A stretch of 64,000 bases of DNA. Origin: Watersipora subatra. Taxonomy: Eukaryota > Bryozoa > Gymnolaemata > Cheilostomatida > Watersiporidae. Position numbers and translations under genes: made by a program. The stretch spans positions 65,485,981-65,549,980 of the forward strand of contig NC_088715.1 in NCBI RefSeq assembly GCF_963576615.1, in the 5' to 3' direction. The notes beneath the pieces are model-generated. The model worked only from the letters and a program-made list of their open reading frames with translations, had not been told where the DNA came from and did not search any database. Below are positions 21,560 through 35,100 of this stretch, in pieces (the first letter of the stretch is position 1; each line of letters begins with the position of its first letter).

Positions 21560-22941
21560 GTAAGTAAATGTAGCTCTTGTTATTGGCATGTATCTATCTG
21601 ATGCCTCAGTCACTTTCCTCTGATACCGTAAATATAGTCCAGCTCTTCCTACCTTCATCAGCCATTGTTTCTGACCTTTTTCCTGTTCTTGAATGAAGGT
21701 TAGATGGAACTGAATCTGCAATGAGAATTATTGCAAACATGATCGGTGATCTCGAAATGTAGAGGAAGCTGAAACAGCTTGGGGAACACAGGCTATGAGT
21801 AGAATGGCGCAGTTAGTCATACAGTAAGTGAAACTAGGAAAAGTGCTCTCATAAAAAAAAGATGAGAAAGGAGCAGATGAATGCCAGTGCTAAAAGGAGG
21901 CCCATCTAATGTAGTTGGCTGTCGCGCTAAACATGACAAGTGCTAGCACACCTTACCACTTAGAAGTTTGGCTGGAACGGTGCTCATGCCTTCCTTGTCC
22001 ACTCGCTTTACCATCTTGTCCATCGGTATGGATTTATTCTGAAATTAATATTTCAATTCAGTGTTATCAGTTTCATTGGTTTGATAGATCGAAAGGCATG
22101 ATGGAGGTAAAAAGGAGATGGTCCTTATCCGCTCCCATTGACCAGCCTTATATTAGACTTGTTTTAGACGTTTATCATATGAAATGATAATTTCATATCA
22201 CTTTTAACACAGCCCAGAACATCCGCCAGTGTGAGATGAATTTCAAACAGGAGCACCAGATTAATTCATGTTTTTTTAATTATCTGCTGCATGAACTACA
22301 CATAGTCAAGTTCCGCATCAACCTAGCACCGCAACACATTTATTGTTGATTTCAGAAGATGCGTTTGCCTCTTCTCCCTTCACATGCTGCCAGCTATCTG
22401 ATTGAAAAGGACGGAAATTTTGGGTAATGCCAGGCTTGCTGCTAGTTAGTAGTATAGCAGAGTCTGTAAAACAACTGAATATGTCACTTTCTCAATGCAA
22501 CCGACTATTCGTCTCAAAAACAAACCTTACTACCAAAATGGTTGTTTTGGGTGTCTCACCTCATCTTCTGAGGTAACCATTCTATGCAATTGACAACGTA
22601 TGTCTAAGAATGCGTTCCAGAGTAGGCATTGCTATTTACTCGCACGTAAATGTATGTACATCTTTGCCAAACATCTACATATAAGTTAAAAAAAACTTTA
22701 TGTGAAGCCGTCGTGTGTATCTGTAAACATCACAAAGAGATTTTTACAGTCCTCAAAAGCCTTAACAAAACCTCAACTCACTGATAGCTAAAAGGCACCC
22801 ACTGACATCATTGAGTGATGTTCAACAGAGAGCTTTAGATGTACTTATTGTTGCCGAGTTTTGAATTATTTCACGCCTTCGAGGAGACCTCCACCCCTCC
22901 CCCCGCTTCACTCCAGTATTCATTCTTGGCAATAATAATAA
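21560..22941. other. Mostly featureless sequence
   Basis: No domain-bearing frame is seen on either strand. A candidate acceptor at 22355 is mentioned with the exon at 21433-21559. Confidence 0.4.
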
Positions 22942-23173
22942 TTAGCAAACTCTGCAACTCACTCTGTTGAAGAAATGCTTTATGATGCTCCCTCGTGGCC
23001 AATGAGAAGTTGCCTTCTCCTTCAACTCATCCTTCACTACTGTGTTAAATGAAACAGCACTCTGGGACCTCTTCAATTGAAATTTGCTGACATCTCTTTC
23101 TAAGTTTTCTTTTGGGATGGAAATATTGTCAATACTACTTAATATAGTGGATGAACCAGCCCCACTGTCGATG
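22942..23173 (-). CDS. TRPC-like: Possible alternative TRPC tail exon C
   Basis: The acceptor is ATTTTTCAG|C, entered in phase 2. It encodes a serine-rich cytoplasmic-type sequence including [19 protein letters not shown] and [10 protein letters not shown], the latter resembling a basophilic kinase site. It may end at a stop (22942-22944) or splice at AGA|GTGAGT (exon end 22963). Confidence 0.45.
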
Positions 23174-26100
23174 CTGAAAAATATTGGAGACTTTGGAATT
23201 TGTTTAGCTTTTGTCTTGGCTTGGCAAAGAGGGTAAACACACAAAAGAAAGAAAGTGAATAGTTGATCATGCTCGTCAGCAGCAAAACACTAGCATTTTT
23301 GCTGTTGATAAAACACTTCAGTTTAATCAGCTATTATATTCTACCACGGTAACCATGGTAACCACATTACCTGTTTCTGGAGAGTTTCTGTTTTAGCTGT
23401 TGCTTGTAGTTTTTTGTTGTATATTATTTTATATAGTTTTCTATAACTTTTTATTATACTGTAGCCTTATAGTATTTCTTTATAGTCTTTTTGATATTGT
23501 TTTAGTTAGAAAATAATCTAAAGTACATTTGTTGTGCAACTGTAAATACTAATTTATAAACTCATAAAAAATCTATCCGAGCAACTGATGAACCTCCAGT
23601 ATGTGCAAGACTTACTGATATTGCTAAAACAATCCTTCTTATTATTACTCCAGCTTCTATAAATTCTGCTGTCAGTCACAATCTAATGTTTCAGAAGGAC
23701 GATCTTATAGGCGCCAAAGTTCATTTCTCTTATCATAAGTAAACAGAATTTCACGATGCGAAACATGACAAAACTCTGATCTCATCATAATTCCACACTG
23801 TTAGTAATATGGGTTGTAACGTTTGTAACAATAACTCTCAGTGCGCATAAAGTAATAGGTTTTCAAAATATTAGTTAAGTAAGAAAATCTTTATGCCCAG
23901 TATTTTAGAGGCAAACGCTCGATAGGGAAAAACTGATATGCATAAAACGAGAGTAACAGGAGCCAAAATTTAACTAGTGCTGCTTTTGCGACAACCTTGG
24001 GTGTGAATCCCTTACCAGTTGAATGTCAACATTAAACAACACCTGTCATTGTGTGTCTACTACTTACCAGTTGTATGTCAACATTAAACAACACCTGTCA
24101 TTGTGTGTCTACCACTTACCAGTTGTATGTCAACATTGAACAACATCTGTCATTGCGTGTCCATCACTTATTAGTTGTATGTCAATATTAATGGCACCTG
24201 TCATTGTGTGTCTATCACTTACCAGTTGAATGTCAACATTAAACAACACCTGTTTTTGTGTGTCCACCACTTACCAGTTGTATGTCAACATTAAACAACA
24301 CCTGTCATTGTGTGTCTACCACTTACCAGTTGTATGTCAACATTAAACAACACCTGTCATTGTGTGTCTACCACTTACCAGTTGTATGTCAACATTGAAC
24401 AACATCTGTCATTGCGTGTCCATCACTTATTAGTTGTATGTCAATATTAATGGCACCTGTCATTGTGTGTCTATCACTTACCAGTTGAATGTCAACATTA
24501 AACAACACCTGTTTTTGTGTGTCCACCACTTACCAGTTGCATGACAACATTAAAAAACACCTATCATTGTGTGTCCGCCACTTACCAGTTGTATGTCAAC
24601 ATTAAACAACACCTGTTTTTGTGTGTCCACCACTTACCAGTTGTATGTCAACATTAAACAACACCTGTCATTGTGTGTCTACCACTTACCAGTTGTATGT
24701 CAACATTAAACAACACCTGTCATTGTGTGTCTACCACTTACCAGTTGTATGTCAACATTAAACAACACCTGTAGTTGTATGTCTACTACTTACCAGTTGT
24801 ATGTCAACATTAAACAACACCTGTCATTGTGTGTCTACCACTTACCAGTTGTATGTCAACATTAAACAACACCTGTCATTGCGTGTCCATCACTTACTAG
24901 TTGCATGTCAATATTAATGGCACCTGTCATTGTGTGTCTATCACTTACCAGTGGAATGTCAACATTAAACAACACCTGTTTTTGTGTGTCCACCACTTAC
25001 CAGTTGTATGACAACATTAAAAAACACCTATCATTGTGTGTCCACCACTTACCAGTTGTATGTCAGCATTAAACAACACCTGTCATTGTGTGTCCACCAT
25101 TTACCAGTTATATGTCAACATTAAACAACACCTGTCATTGTGTGTCCACCACTTACCAGTTATATGTCAGCATTAAACAACACCTGTCATTGTGTGTCTA
25201 CCACTTACCAGTTGTATGTCAACATTAAACAACACCTGTCATTGTGTATCTATTACTTGCAAGTTGCATTTCAACCTTGGACAGCACCTGTCACTTGCGT
25301 GTCAACATTGTGTATCTATCACTTACAAGTTGTATGTCAACATTGGACAGCACTTGTTACTGGTATGTCAACTCTGGACAGCATTGTGTGTCAACGTTGA
25401 ATAGCACCTTCCAACTATGAGTCAATATTGACCAGTATTTCCCATTTGAATGTCCAATTTGAGCAGTCAACTGAAGCAAGCTATTAATTTTTCATACAGA
25501 ACATATTTCACCTGCTTGTAAGTGACCTGACAGGATCCCTTGCATCCCAAGTCCTCTCTTCCTGTTTCTGAAAGTGTTTCACGTGTGAGTACTTCCTCTT
25601 CACCTTCATAGCATCTGAAATTTACAGCTTAACAGAAACCTCTACTTCTTTGTGATCTTCTATGAAGGCATCAGATCAAATTAAACTTGCTAATTTCTGC
25701 AAACTAGGCTGCTTAAATAAATGTAATCCTTCAGCATGAAGATTATCAAGGATGTGCTATGGACTAAAAGCGCCAAGAAATGCTTGTTTACTCTAAAGCC
25801 AAATATCACACTAAATTAACATTACGAGCTTCATAGTTCACGGTCAAGACTCAACTTATCTTTAAAATGATTTTCTCTCAAGCACTTCTGAAGAGACAGT
25901 TCATGAATAGCCAACTAGAATGACAGAATTCTTCTCACAAAATTGTTACCAACCACTCCCAAGATAAACATCTTTTCACCTTGAACACCGTAGAAAGTAA
26001 TTTCTACCGACTTTTTCATCAAAGAAAATAGCTGTGCTGCCATGAGTATGATTCTACAGATAATGCCAGCAAAATCAAATCTGTGGCTTGACTTTTTGCT

Positions 26101-29100
26101 CAGAAACAAATCAATGATGCTAGTTTATCTTTGCTCGCTTAAAATGTAGACTTGACCAATAGTTCATCGAGTCACAATAACGACGCACGTGGTGCCGTTA
26201 AGCTAATTCAGATTGATGAATGCTCATCTTGTCATCAGAGAGTTTATATTTTTATAACTCTTAAAGCAGAGCTCTCAGAGCACCACAGGTATTAATTTCT
26301 CTTCAGAAGTGCTGTAAGGATGTGCTTCAACAACTTAATACAACTATTACCATTTTAGAGTTTCCATGTACATGTAGGTTGTCTCACCTGTTTGCATATT
26401 CACATGAGCAGAGCAGTGAGAACTGTTCATATTGACTAGCAGTATTTGATGGATAGAGCCAGTGTGTGCTCCATGCAAGACAACTGATGAAAGCAGAGCC
26501 ATGCAAAGGTGTCTCACAAAAATGTTTCTTCGAAAGGTATAGACTAGGCTATCACTTAGAAAGATAGAAGTCAAGATGGCGTGATGTGTTTTAGTATACA
26601 GTAATTATCACTAGCAGGTAAACATGCAGAGAATACTGTGGTCTTTTTGATTTAGAAATATAGAGTAAAGTTAGTAGAAAGCTTGAAAGTAACTAGTGTT
26701 ATGATATTTGATAAGGGAAATAAACAACACTTGTTAAGTATGAAAAGTTGTATTTGTAGTCAAAGAGTCACAAGGAGAGTATACCCAAAGTAAAATGGAA
26801 GAGGTGACCCCATTATTCGACTTGGCATTAACACTAGGGATGCAGCGCCATCTACCTCTAATAAACAACTTGGCTATATTAACACTAGGGATGCAGGGCC
26901 AGCTACCTCTAATAAACAAGTTGGCTATATTGTATTAACACTAGGGATGCAGCAACCTCTAATAAACAAGTTGGCTATATTAACACTAGGGATGCAGCAA
27001 CCTCTAATAAACAAGTTGGCTATATTGACACTAGGGATGCAGCAACCTCTAATAAACAAGTTGGCTATATTAGTGAATGATAAAACTAAGTAATGTTATT
27101 ATAAAATCTGCCCGGTATGGTTTTGGCAATACACTCACTCAAATACATTCTTACTATAACCTAGCCAAAAGAAGCTTGTGATAGGTTTAGCCCACAAACT
27201 CGCACTACAGAAGTATGCAAGTACGAAGCCTTACAGTGCAGTCCTTACTTAGATTTTTAACCATCTCAGCAACTTGCTTGAACTTTTTCGCTGCAAAGCA
27301 AAGTGTGATACGTGATTTATAAAAACTGAATAGTAAAGTGTGAAACATGATTAATAAGAACTGAATAGTAAAGAGTGAAACATGATTAATAAGAACTGAA
27401 TAGTAAAGTGTGAAACGTGATTAATAAGAACTGAATAGTAAAGTGTGAAACATGATTGATAAGAACTGAATAGTAAAGAGTGAACCATGATTAATAAGAA
27501 CTGAACAGTAAAGTGTGAAACATGATTAATAAGACTGAATAGTAAAGTGTGAAACATGATTAATAAGAACTGAATAGTAAAGTGTGAAACATGATTAATA
27601 AGAACTGAATAGTAAAGAGTGAAACATGATTAATAATAACTGAATAGTAAAGTGTGAAACATGATTAATAAGAACTGAATAGTAAAGTGTGAAACATGAT
27701 TAATAAGAACTGAATAGTAAAGTGTGAAACATGATTAATAAGAACTGAATAGTAAAGTGTGAAACATGATTAATGATAACTGAATAGTAAAGTGTGAAGC
27801 ATGATTAATGATAACTGAATAGTAAAGTGTGAAACATGATTAATGATAACTGAATAGTAAAGAGTGAAACATGATTAGTAATAACTGAATAGTAAATTGT
27901 GAAACATGATTAATAAGAACTGAATAGTAAAGAGTGAAACTTGATTATTAAGAACTGAATAGTAAAGTGTGATTTAGGAATAATAAGAACTGAACAGCAA
28001 AGAAGCAGTAGAAACAACAGAACAATGACATAACCAATCAATTAATGAAATACTTATATTCATATGATATGTATTAATATTGATATGGGCTTTAAATGTT
28101 GATGAACCATTTTTATTACTTGGCTGATCTCAAAATTAGAATTTATTTCATTGATTGCCTAAACCTTGTTAACTGATTTTTGTCAATTGTCTGTCAACTG
28201 TGTGCCAGCTGTCTGCTAACTCTCAGACATCTTACTTTATATCTTCTGTCAAATATACATCACCGCTAAGTGGGCCTTGGCAGAAATTGTGCAACCATTT
28301 TTTCCGCTTTCTAGTAGACAATGAGATAAATCAACTAAAATCTATCACCATGTCGAGACACAGGTTTAACATTTTGAGAGAGTTCCAATGTGATGTTAGC
28401 AAAGTTTGAAAGAGACAATGGCCTTACGTTAAAATAAAGAGGCTGTTAGTGTATGGTCCAGCTACTGAGTGACTATGACTATCAATGTTTTGTTATGATG
28501 GGATAAAATGAAACATTACAGCGTAGCTAATTGTTTCCGTGTACGATGACGTCGCTTACTTCCTTGTGCTGCCTTGTTTGGTTTTTTTTCATACTCTGGA
28601 ATTGTCATTCCATTGTTCCTCAATATTTCGAGCAATTCATATCGGAAGGCAGACACTTCCTGCTTAATCTCGTTCATGTCATCTTCTGCAACACACCAAG
28701 TTTGCATCACTTGCAGCTGTCAATGAAATGACTCTCGCAATGGACTCATCGTTAGTTTTATATCAAAGAACTAATTATTTCATAGCTGTTTGAATGTCCA
28801 AAACAACTTGCACAAGCTTATCTCACTAAAATCCATGCAGTATGTAAAAAAGCAAAAAAAACATCTGAAGAATATTTGGGCATTAGCAATTCAAGACTGC
28901 AGATTATAACCAGTGAGGCTCGCTTCACTTATAGGAGCTTTTTGAGTTCTTGTCGTCAAATCTATTCATGAGTATAAATTTTTTGCCAGGTGTGTAAAAA
29001 TTTACCGAGCCCAAGAAGTTTTAACAAGCAAAAGTGGGATTGAACATATTTACTGTAAATACTTACCTGCCACAAAAAACCAGTGTAAGAAATTACTTGC

Positions 29101-32100
29101 TATTCAACTCAAAAATGATATTACTCGATTTTTACCTGTCACTCCATCATCAATCTTGCCTCTGGATTTGTTCATGATGTACCTTTTAATGAGATTTCTC
29201 ATAATAAGCTGGTATCGCTGGTCCCGTTCTGATATCTTTCTCAGGGACTTCTATAAAAATGAAAACTTAAAGATAAATTGCCAGTTCTGAAAAATAATGC
29301 ATTATCAGGAGCACACAACACTGCCATACACTATGCATGTACATCATGCATGTAGACATTTATGTTCCCCAATGTGTATGAAATATAACCCAGGTTTTAC
29401 TGCAACACACTTTCTATTTAAAACTCATTAGACAGTGTAATGCGCTTTATATGCGATGAAATACATATAGCGCTATGCGATGTAAGGCGTCATAATAAAC
29501 ATCATGTAATATGATATAACGTGACATAATGTGACACAGAGTGACACAACGTGATGTGATGCAACAATGATATCTTGTAATGAAACAAATGTAAATGATA
29601 CAATGTAATGAAATATGAAGGGTTGTAAGGTAATGCAAGGTCAAGGTTACCTTAAGAGTCATCCAACGATTCTTCTTGATCTTCTTGGAGCATTTGCTGC
29701 AGAGCTGCTCCTTGATCCACAAGGTGAAGGAGTAGATGGTTTTAGGGGTTGGGATGAAATTAAATGGTGAGGATAGTGTTGCTCCTTCTTCAAAGTAACT
29801 TAACCATAGCTTCGATCTGGCAAACTTCCACTCAGAATCTGCTTGACTCTATAATATGATTGGCTCAGAACTTACCTATCAAAGCTGATACATTTACATG
29901 TATCTCTTTTATTGTATAGGTTATGGCTTTAGATTTGCCATTGAGGTTTGCTTAAAAACTCCTTGTATTGCCTGATCAGTTCAATTTACCTTGTGCATTT
30001 CTGCTTGCAATAAGCATAATATTACTAAAATGAAGATGTTGATCAACTAGTAGTAGAAACAGCACAACAAAAGCCATCAAACGCAATGAGAAATTTTAGA
30101 AATACATTACATGTAGGAAGCTTGGTTGGTCGGTTTACGTAGCATGTAAATAGGTTTGAGGTTTGGTATGTTTAGTACGTATTAAACTAATCAAAGCAGT
30201 GACTCACGGATATGATCTGGTATGAGTTGTTCATCATGGCAATGAGCATGTTGAGCAGTACAATGACAGTGATGTAACTGTAGACTCCAAACATGGTGCG
30301 CCCAGCGAGCTCTGTCAAGGTATGGTTCTCTTCAAGGGTTATAGCATCCAGGTCTACTAGACCAAACATAGCCCAGTACAAGGTCTGTATTATTTGAAAC
30401 AGGCTGCAACATAAAGTAGTAAGTAAGTAAATATTCCACTCATATTTATGGAATTCAGACTAAACTAGCTCCATGGAGTACTCCACGCAAATTAAAGGTT
30501 GACTTGCAACAAAATTCACATTACAGTTATTTGATATGAAAAGATTCACCATGTCTTACTCTGTTGTGTTGTAGGTGCAAAATATGTGGAAAGGTGATTA
30601 CAAGCTCTTAAAAGCTAAAAAACGAACAGAAAATCGCAGTCACACGAGACCGCCGTAGTTTGGATTCCCTTTCCAAAACGGCTCAAATGTGATGTAGTTG
30701 TGAAAGATGGTTTCTGTTTACACTTTCATGCAACCTTATTCGTTGAAATATTTTCACAAATATACTTCACGCATTCAATAAAACTATGTCTATTGTTCTT
30801 ACGCGTCTGTTTTATCGTCATCGTAATGCTGTCACTTTTAGCAGTGAGATCTTATAACTTACCGTAAAAATTCGTTTAATTTTTTAGCCTTAGCTTGAAG
30901 GAGTACATATCATTGTCTGATAATCATGATGAGCCTGTTGGTCATCTGTGATAATCGAAAAGTGCTGCAAAAATTATTTGCAAAGTATTGGGTCTCATGA
31001 TCAGTTTACGACTTGCCAATTAGACCAGGCCGAAACAAAACTGTAAAGTAGCGAGCATCTATATTTGATACGGGGTCTTCGGTAAAACCCGAAGTGTTTG
31101 CCATAAACTAGTACTACGATAAGTTTTATATTGAGCTTTGTATTGGCCTTTCAATTCACGTGAGAACATTCGTGACAAGACGATAACGAAATTTCGTGGT
31201 TACGTCATCGAAATAAAGAGATTCTAATCTACAGCGGCGTTTCGTTTTTGAGCTTTTAAGAGCTTGTAATCACATTTCCACATATTTGGCACTTACAACA
31301 CAACAGAGTAAGACATGGTGAATTTTTTGATACCAAATAACTGTAATGTGAATTTTGTTGCAAGTCAACCTTTAAAGAAACTGTTTGTGAATGAGTGTTG
31401 GTGAGCTAGTGGAAGAGAACAAATTATGACTCAAAGTGTTTTGCAATAATGCTTGACTTGTATGCGTGCCAGCCAATTGGTAAGTTAAGACAACTCACCA
31501 TTTTATACAAGATATTAGTAACAATATTTTTGCGACCAAGTTATCAACAGAAAAAAGCAAAAGTGTAGTGTTGTAGACATAGCCAGCAAACAAGCGTGTT
31601 GTGTCTATGAAGCTAAACACAATTGAACCATGCTGCCAAAGTACTGCAGTTAAGTTAAGGTGAATTGGTTGTGATGCCATAGCATTTTAACAAATAAATG
31701 AATTAATAAAGAGCAGCCGACTCAGCGGACCTAGCTGACTCAGTGGACTCAGCTGACTCAACGGATTCAGCTGACTCAGCAGACTCAGCTGACTCAGCGA
31801 GCTCAGCGGACTTAACGGACTCAGCTGACTCAGCTGACTCAGCGGGCTCAGCGGACTCAGCCGACTGTTCACTTAAGAGTAAGGATAGAAGAGAAATACC
31901 TACTCTGGAAAGTACTTGAGTAGCTTTGACTTGCAAAGCAAAGAATCTGGATTGCTGCTCGCCTTGTCTAATTCACATGCTTTCTCGGCAGAGAGAGTGT
32001 AGTACCAGAGGAGCTGGTTGAGGCCGCAGGCAAAAGAGAAGAGCACAAGAATGCAGACGACAGCCCACTTGGTGATATCCATTATCATTCGACCTAAAAA

Positions 32101-35100
32101 CGATAGCAATGACCTTGACGGCACTCGGACAACTGACTTGACACTACACAGCTTTGTATCATACTGCTCACAGATGTTTAGCAATTTTATTACTAACAAT
32201 TGGCTGACAATTCGAGGCAAAGCTTATCTATAATAACTATAGCCCGTAACAATCCCTTCAGCAGTCTTCCAAAGTCTTTACTGAAATGAAAGAGATCACA
32301 GTAATGGCTAGCGTACTTACCGAGTGAGATTTGTAAAGGCCCAAGATAAGGGTTTACTGAGAAAATGTAAACAAGTTTCAATGTACTGAGAGTGTTTGCT
32401 GCTGCGAAGAGGGCCTCTGCCACAAGACTGGGGTCATAGGCATCCCAGTCTCTCCGTTTTAATTCTGAATAAGACGCCCCATTCATCTTCTCTTCACTGA
32501 CCTGCAGACAAGTAAATGGGATGTATTCCCTCTCCATTATGATCATGGTGCTGGGGCTTCAGATATAGCGAGTAAAGACAAGTAAAAGAAACATACCTTC
32601 ATATAAGATATCACTCTCAGAGTTATTGTGCTGAGATAAAGAACATTTGTACCAAAGTCTAGAAGGTTCCACATGTCTTTCATGTACTCTGTAAGGCCAT
32701 ACACAAATACCTGCTTTGCCTCTGACCATACCAGACCTGTAAGCAGTAGAAAGACGCATGGGGCACCTTGGGAATTATTGACCATACCAGACTTGTGAGC
32801 AGAAGAAAGAAGCATGGGGAACTTTGGGAATTATTGACCATACCAGACTTGTGAGCAGAAGAAAGAAGCATGGAGCACTTTGGGAATTATTGACCATACC
32901 AGACCTGTGAGCAGAAGAAAGAAGCGTGGGGCACTTTAGGAATTATTGCCAGCCTTGAGACAATATAATAGTTTATAAGAGTAAACAGAAGTTGAGTAGA
33001 ATGGTTTGATTGGCTGTGCCCTTGTTGACTGAAAAGTATTAATGCTCATGAACTAAGTGTATTTTTAGATATTTTCTGTTTGAAATACTCAAATCATATC
33101 TCCAATCTGCCTGACTGTCGATTACATTCCTACTTCCCATAAATACCTGCTACACCTTGGACCAGACACCAACACCTTGCCAATTTACATTATAGAACAG
33201 TGTTATGCAAAAAGAGCTTTTTCTTTTAATAAACTTAATTTACTTTACTATTTGTGTCTGTTGTCTCATGTTCGAATTTTCTCTACACCACCTTGACCAG
33301 TGTAAATAAAGTTAGTATTTATCTAATTGGCTTACAATTTTATAAATGGAGCATGCTCTATCCTTTCAATTTGTTTGTTGAACAACTTTCCAGAGCAAAC
33401 CAACTCACTATACTTATATGTAAAAACACTATATCCGAAGTTGTAGTATTCACGCTTTTGCTAAGAGCTTTTCTGAAATGATAGACACCGAACAAAATAG
33501 TTTATTTACGACAGGATAAAACATAAACAAAATTTTAAAGAAAAGGAATTTTAATTGCAGACAAAATTTATTAATACTAGTATGCAGGCAGTCCCCCGAG
33601 CCATTAGAGATCGGCATGTGTAATAACTAAATGCCCAATTATTACTCTACTCAGCAAAGTTGATGCGTGGTGCATATGTTGTCATGCTTGGCTGAGCAGT
33701 CAAATATCTAGGTTTGATTCCTGAGCAGTGCAATCTTTTTCCTAATGCTGTTAGCTAGCTTTGAACAGGTGGACATGACTCTTATCATAGTAAAAATATT
33801 TTAGCATTTAATGAGTATTCTACAGCTAGTCTATTGCTAAAAGTTATTTTTTCGAGCATTCTCATCCAATAATTAGCTCACTATTATTGTAATTTGTTGC
33901 AGTTTGACTAGTAAACAGCCGCTGTTGCTATACTCACCAAAAACGTAGCACATTATAAACCACTCTACAATAGTCGGATAACGTCCTCGTACTTCCAGAA
34001 CAAGCTGGTGCTCACTTCCTCCCTCCACACCAAAGTCTATTCTCTGCGAAGCGAGTATCAGCAAAACTATGAAAGTACAACGAATACTTCCATAAGGAGG
34101 GAGATAACTCTTTTTACGAACAACATGATGTCGAGATTGACACTTTGTTACAGGCTTTCGAGACAGAAGATGCAAAATCAGTCCAAACCCTGTGTTACAG
34201 AATTACTTCAATGGGAGAAGTTACATAATCAGTCTAATCTCTGTGTTACAGAATTACTTCTATGGGAAAAGTTACAGAATAACTCTAATCTTTGTGTTAC
34301 AGAGTTACTTCTATAATGGGATAAGTTACAGAATCAGTCTAAACCTTGTGTTACAGAGTTACTTCTATGGGATAAGTTACAGAATCAGTCTAAACCTTGT
34401 GTTACAGAGTTACCTCTATGGAATAGGTTAGAGAATCAGTCTGAACCTTGTGTTACAGAACTATTTTTATAGCAGAAGAATATCTTATCTTAATAAGAAC
34501 TTTCCGGAGTGAACAGATAATTATGAGAAATCAGAAGGCGAAACATTGGCTTGCACTCTATAGCACTTACATAGAAATATGCAGTATGAAGCGCTGTGCA
34601 TTATGAATTTGATGAAGGGACGTCTCATCAACCTGCCAAACTTTGACTTTGGACAGAGAATGTAGAGAAGCGCGCTAACAGGTGTGAAGAGACCAATAGC
34701 AAAGATAAGCAGAACCTTCAAGGCAGTACGCTTCCTCCTGAATCCTGGTAGTCCTTCGTACCAAATAGAGGCTAGTAATTGTTGGCAGTGTGGGTGGGCT
34801 ACAAACTAAATCCAAATCCATTGACAACTGGCTGATCAGAGTTTCATGAAATTATATATTTTATTGAAAATAATTCTTTACTGACAGCACATGAAGTTAC
34901 AAAAAGTTTTGATGATTTTACGAGAAACATGGCTGGATGAATATCAACAATACCAAATTTATTAAGGAAAGATAACTTCAACTTTGTCAGCCCTTGTGGC
35001 AATGTCAGCCGGATACGTCCTAGCGTGATACAGGCAACTGAATGAGAATATTTTCCCTTTAGCTGCCACAAAGATAGAAAACCAACTGTCTACTAGAAGA

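Noticed and set aside
24011..25435. CRISPR array
   Set aside because: Units are directly adjacent without unique spacers, the DNA is eukaryotic, and no cas genes are present. The same holds for all other tandem arrays here.
28531..28731. 66-codon plus-strand frame
   Set aside because: Antisense shadow of TRPC exon 15.
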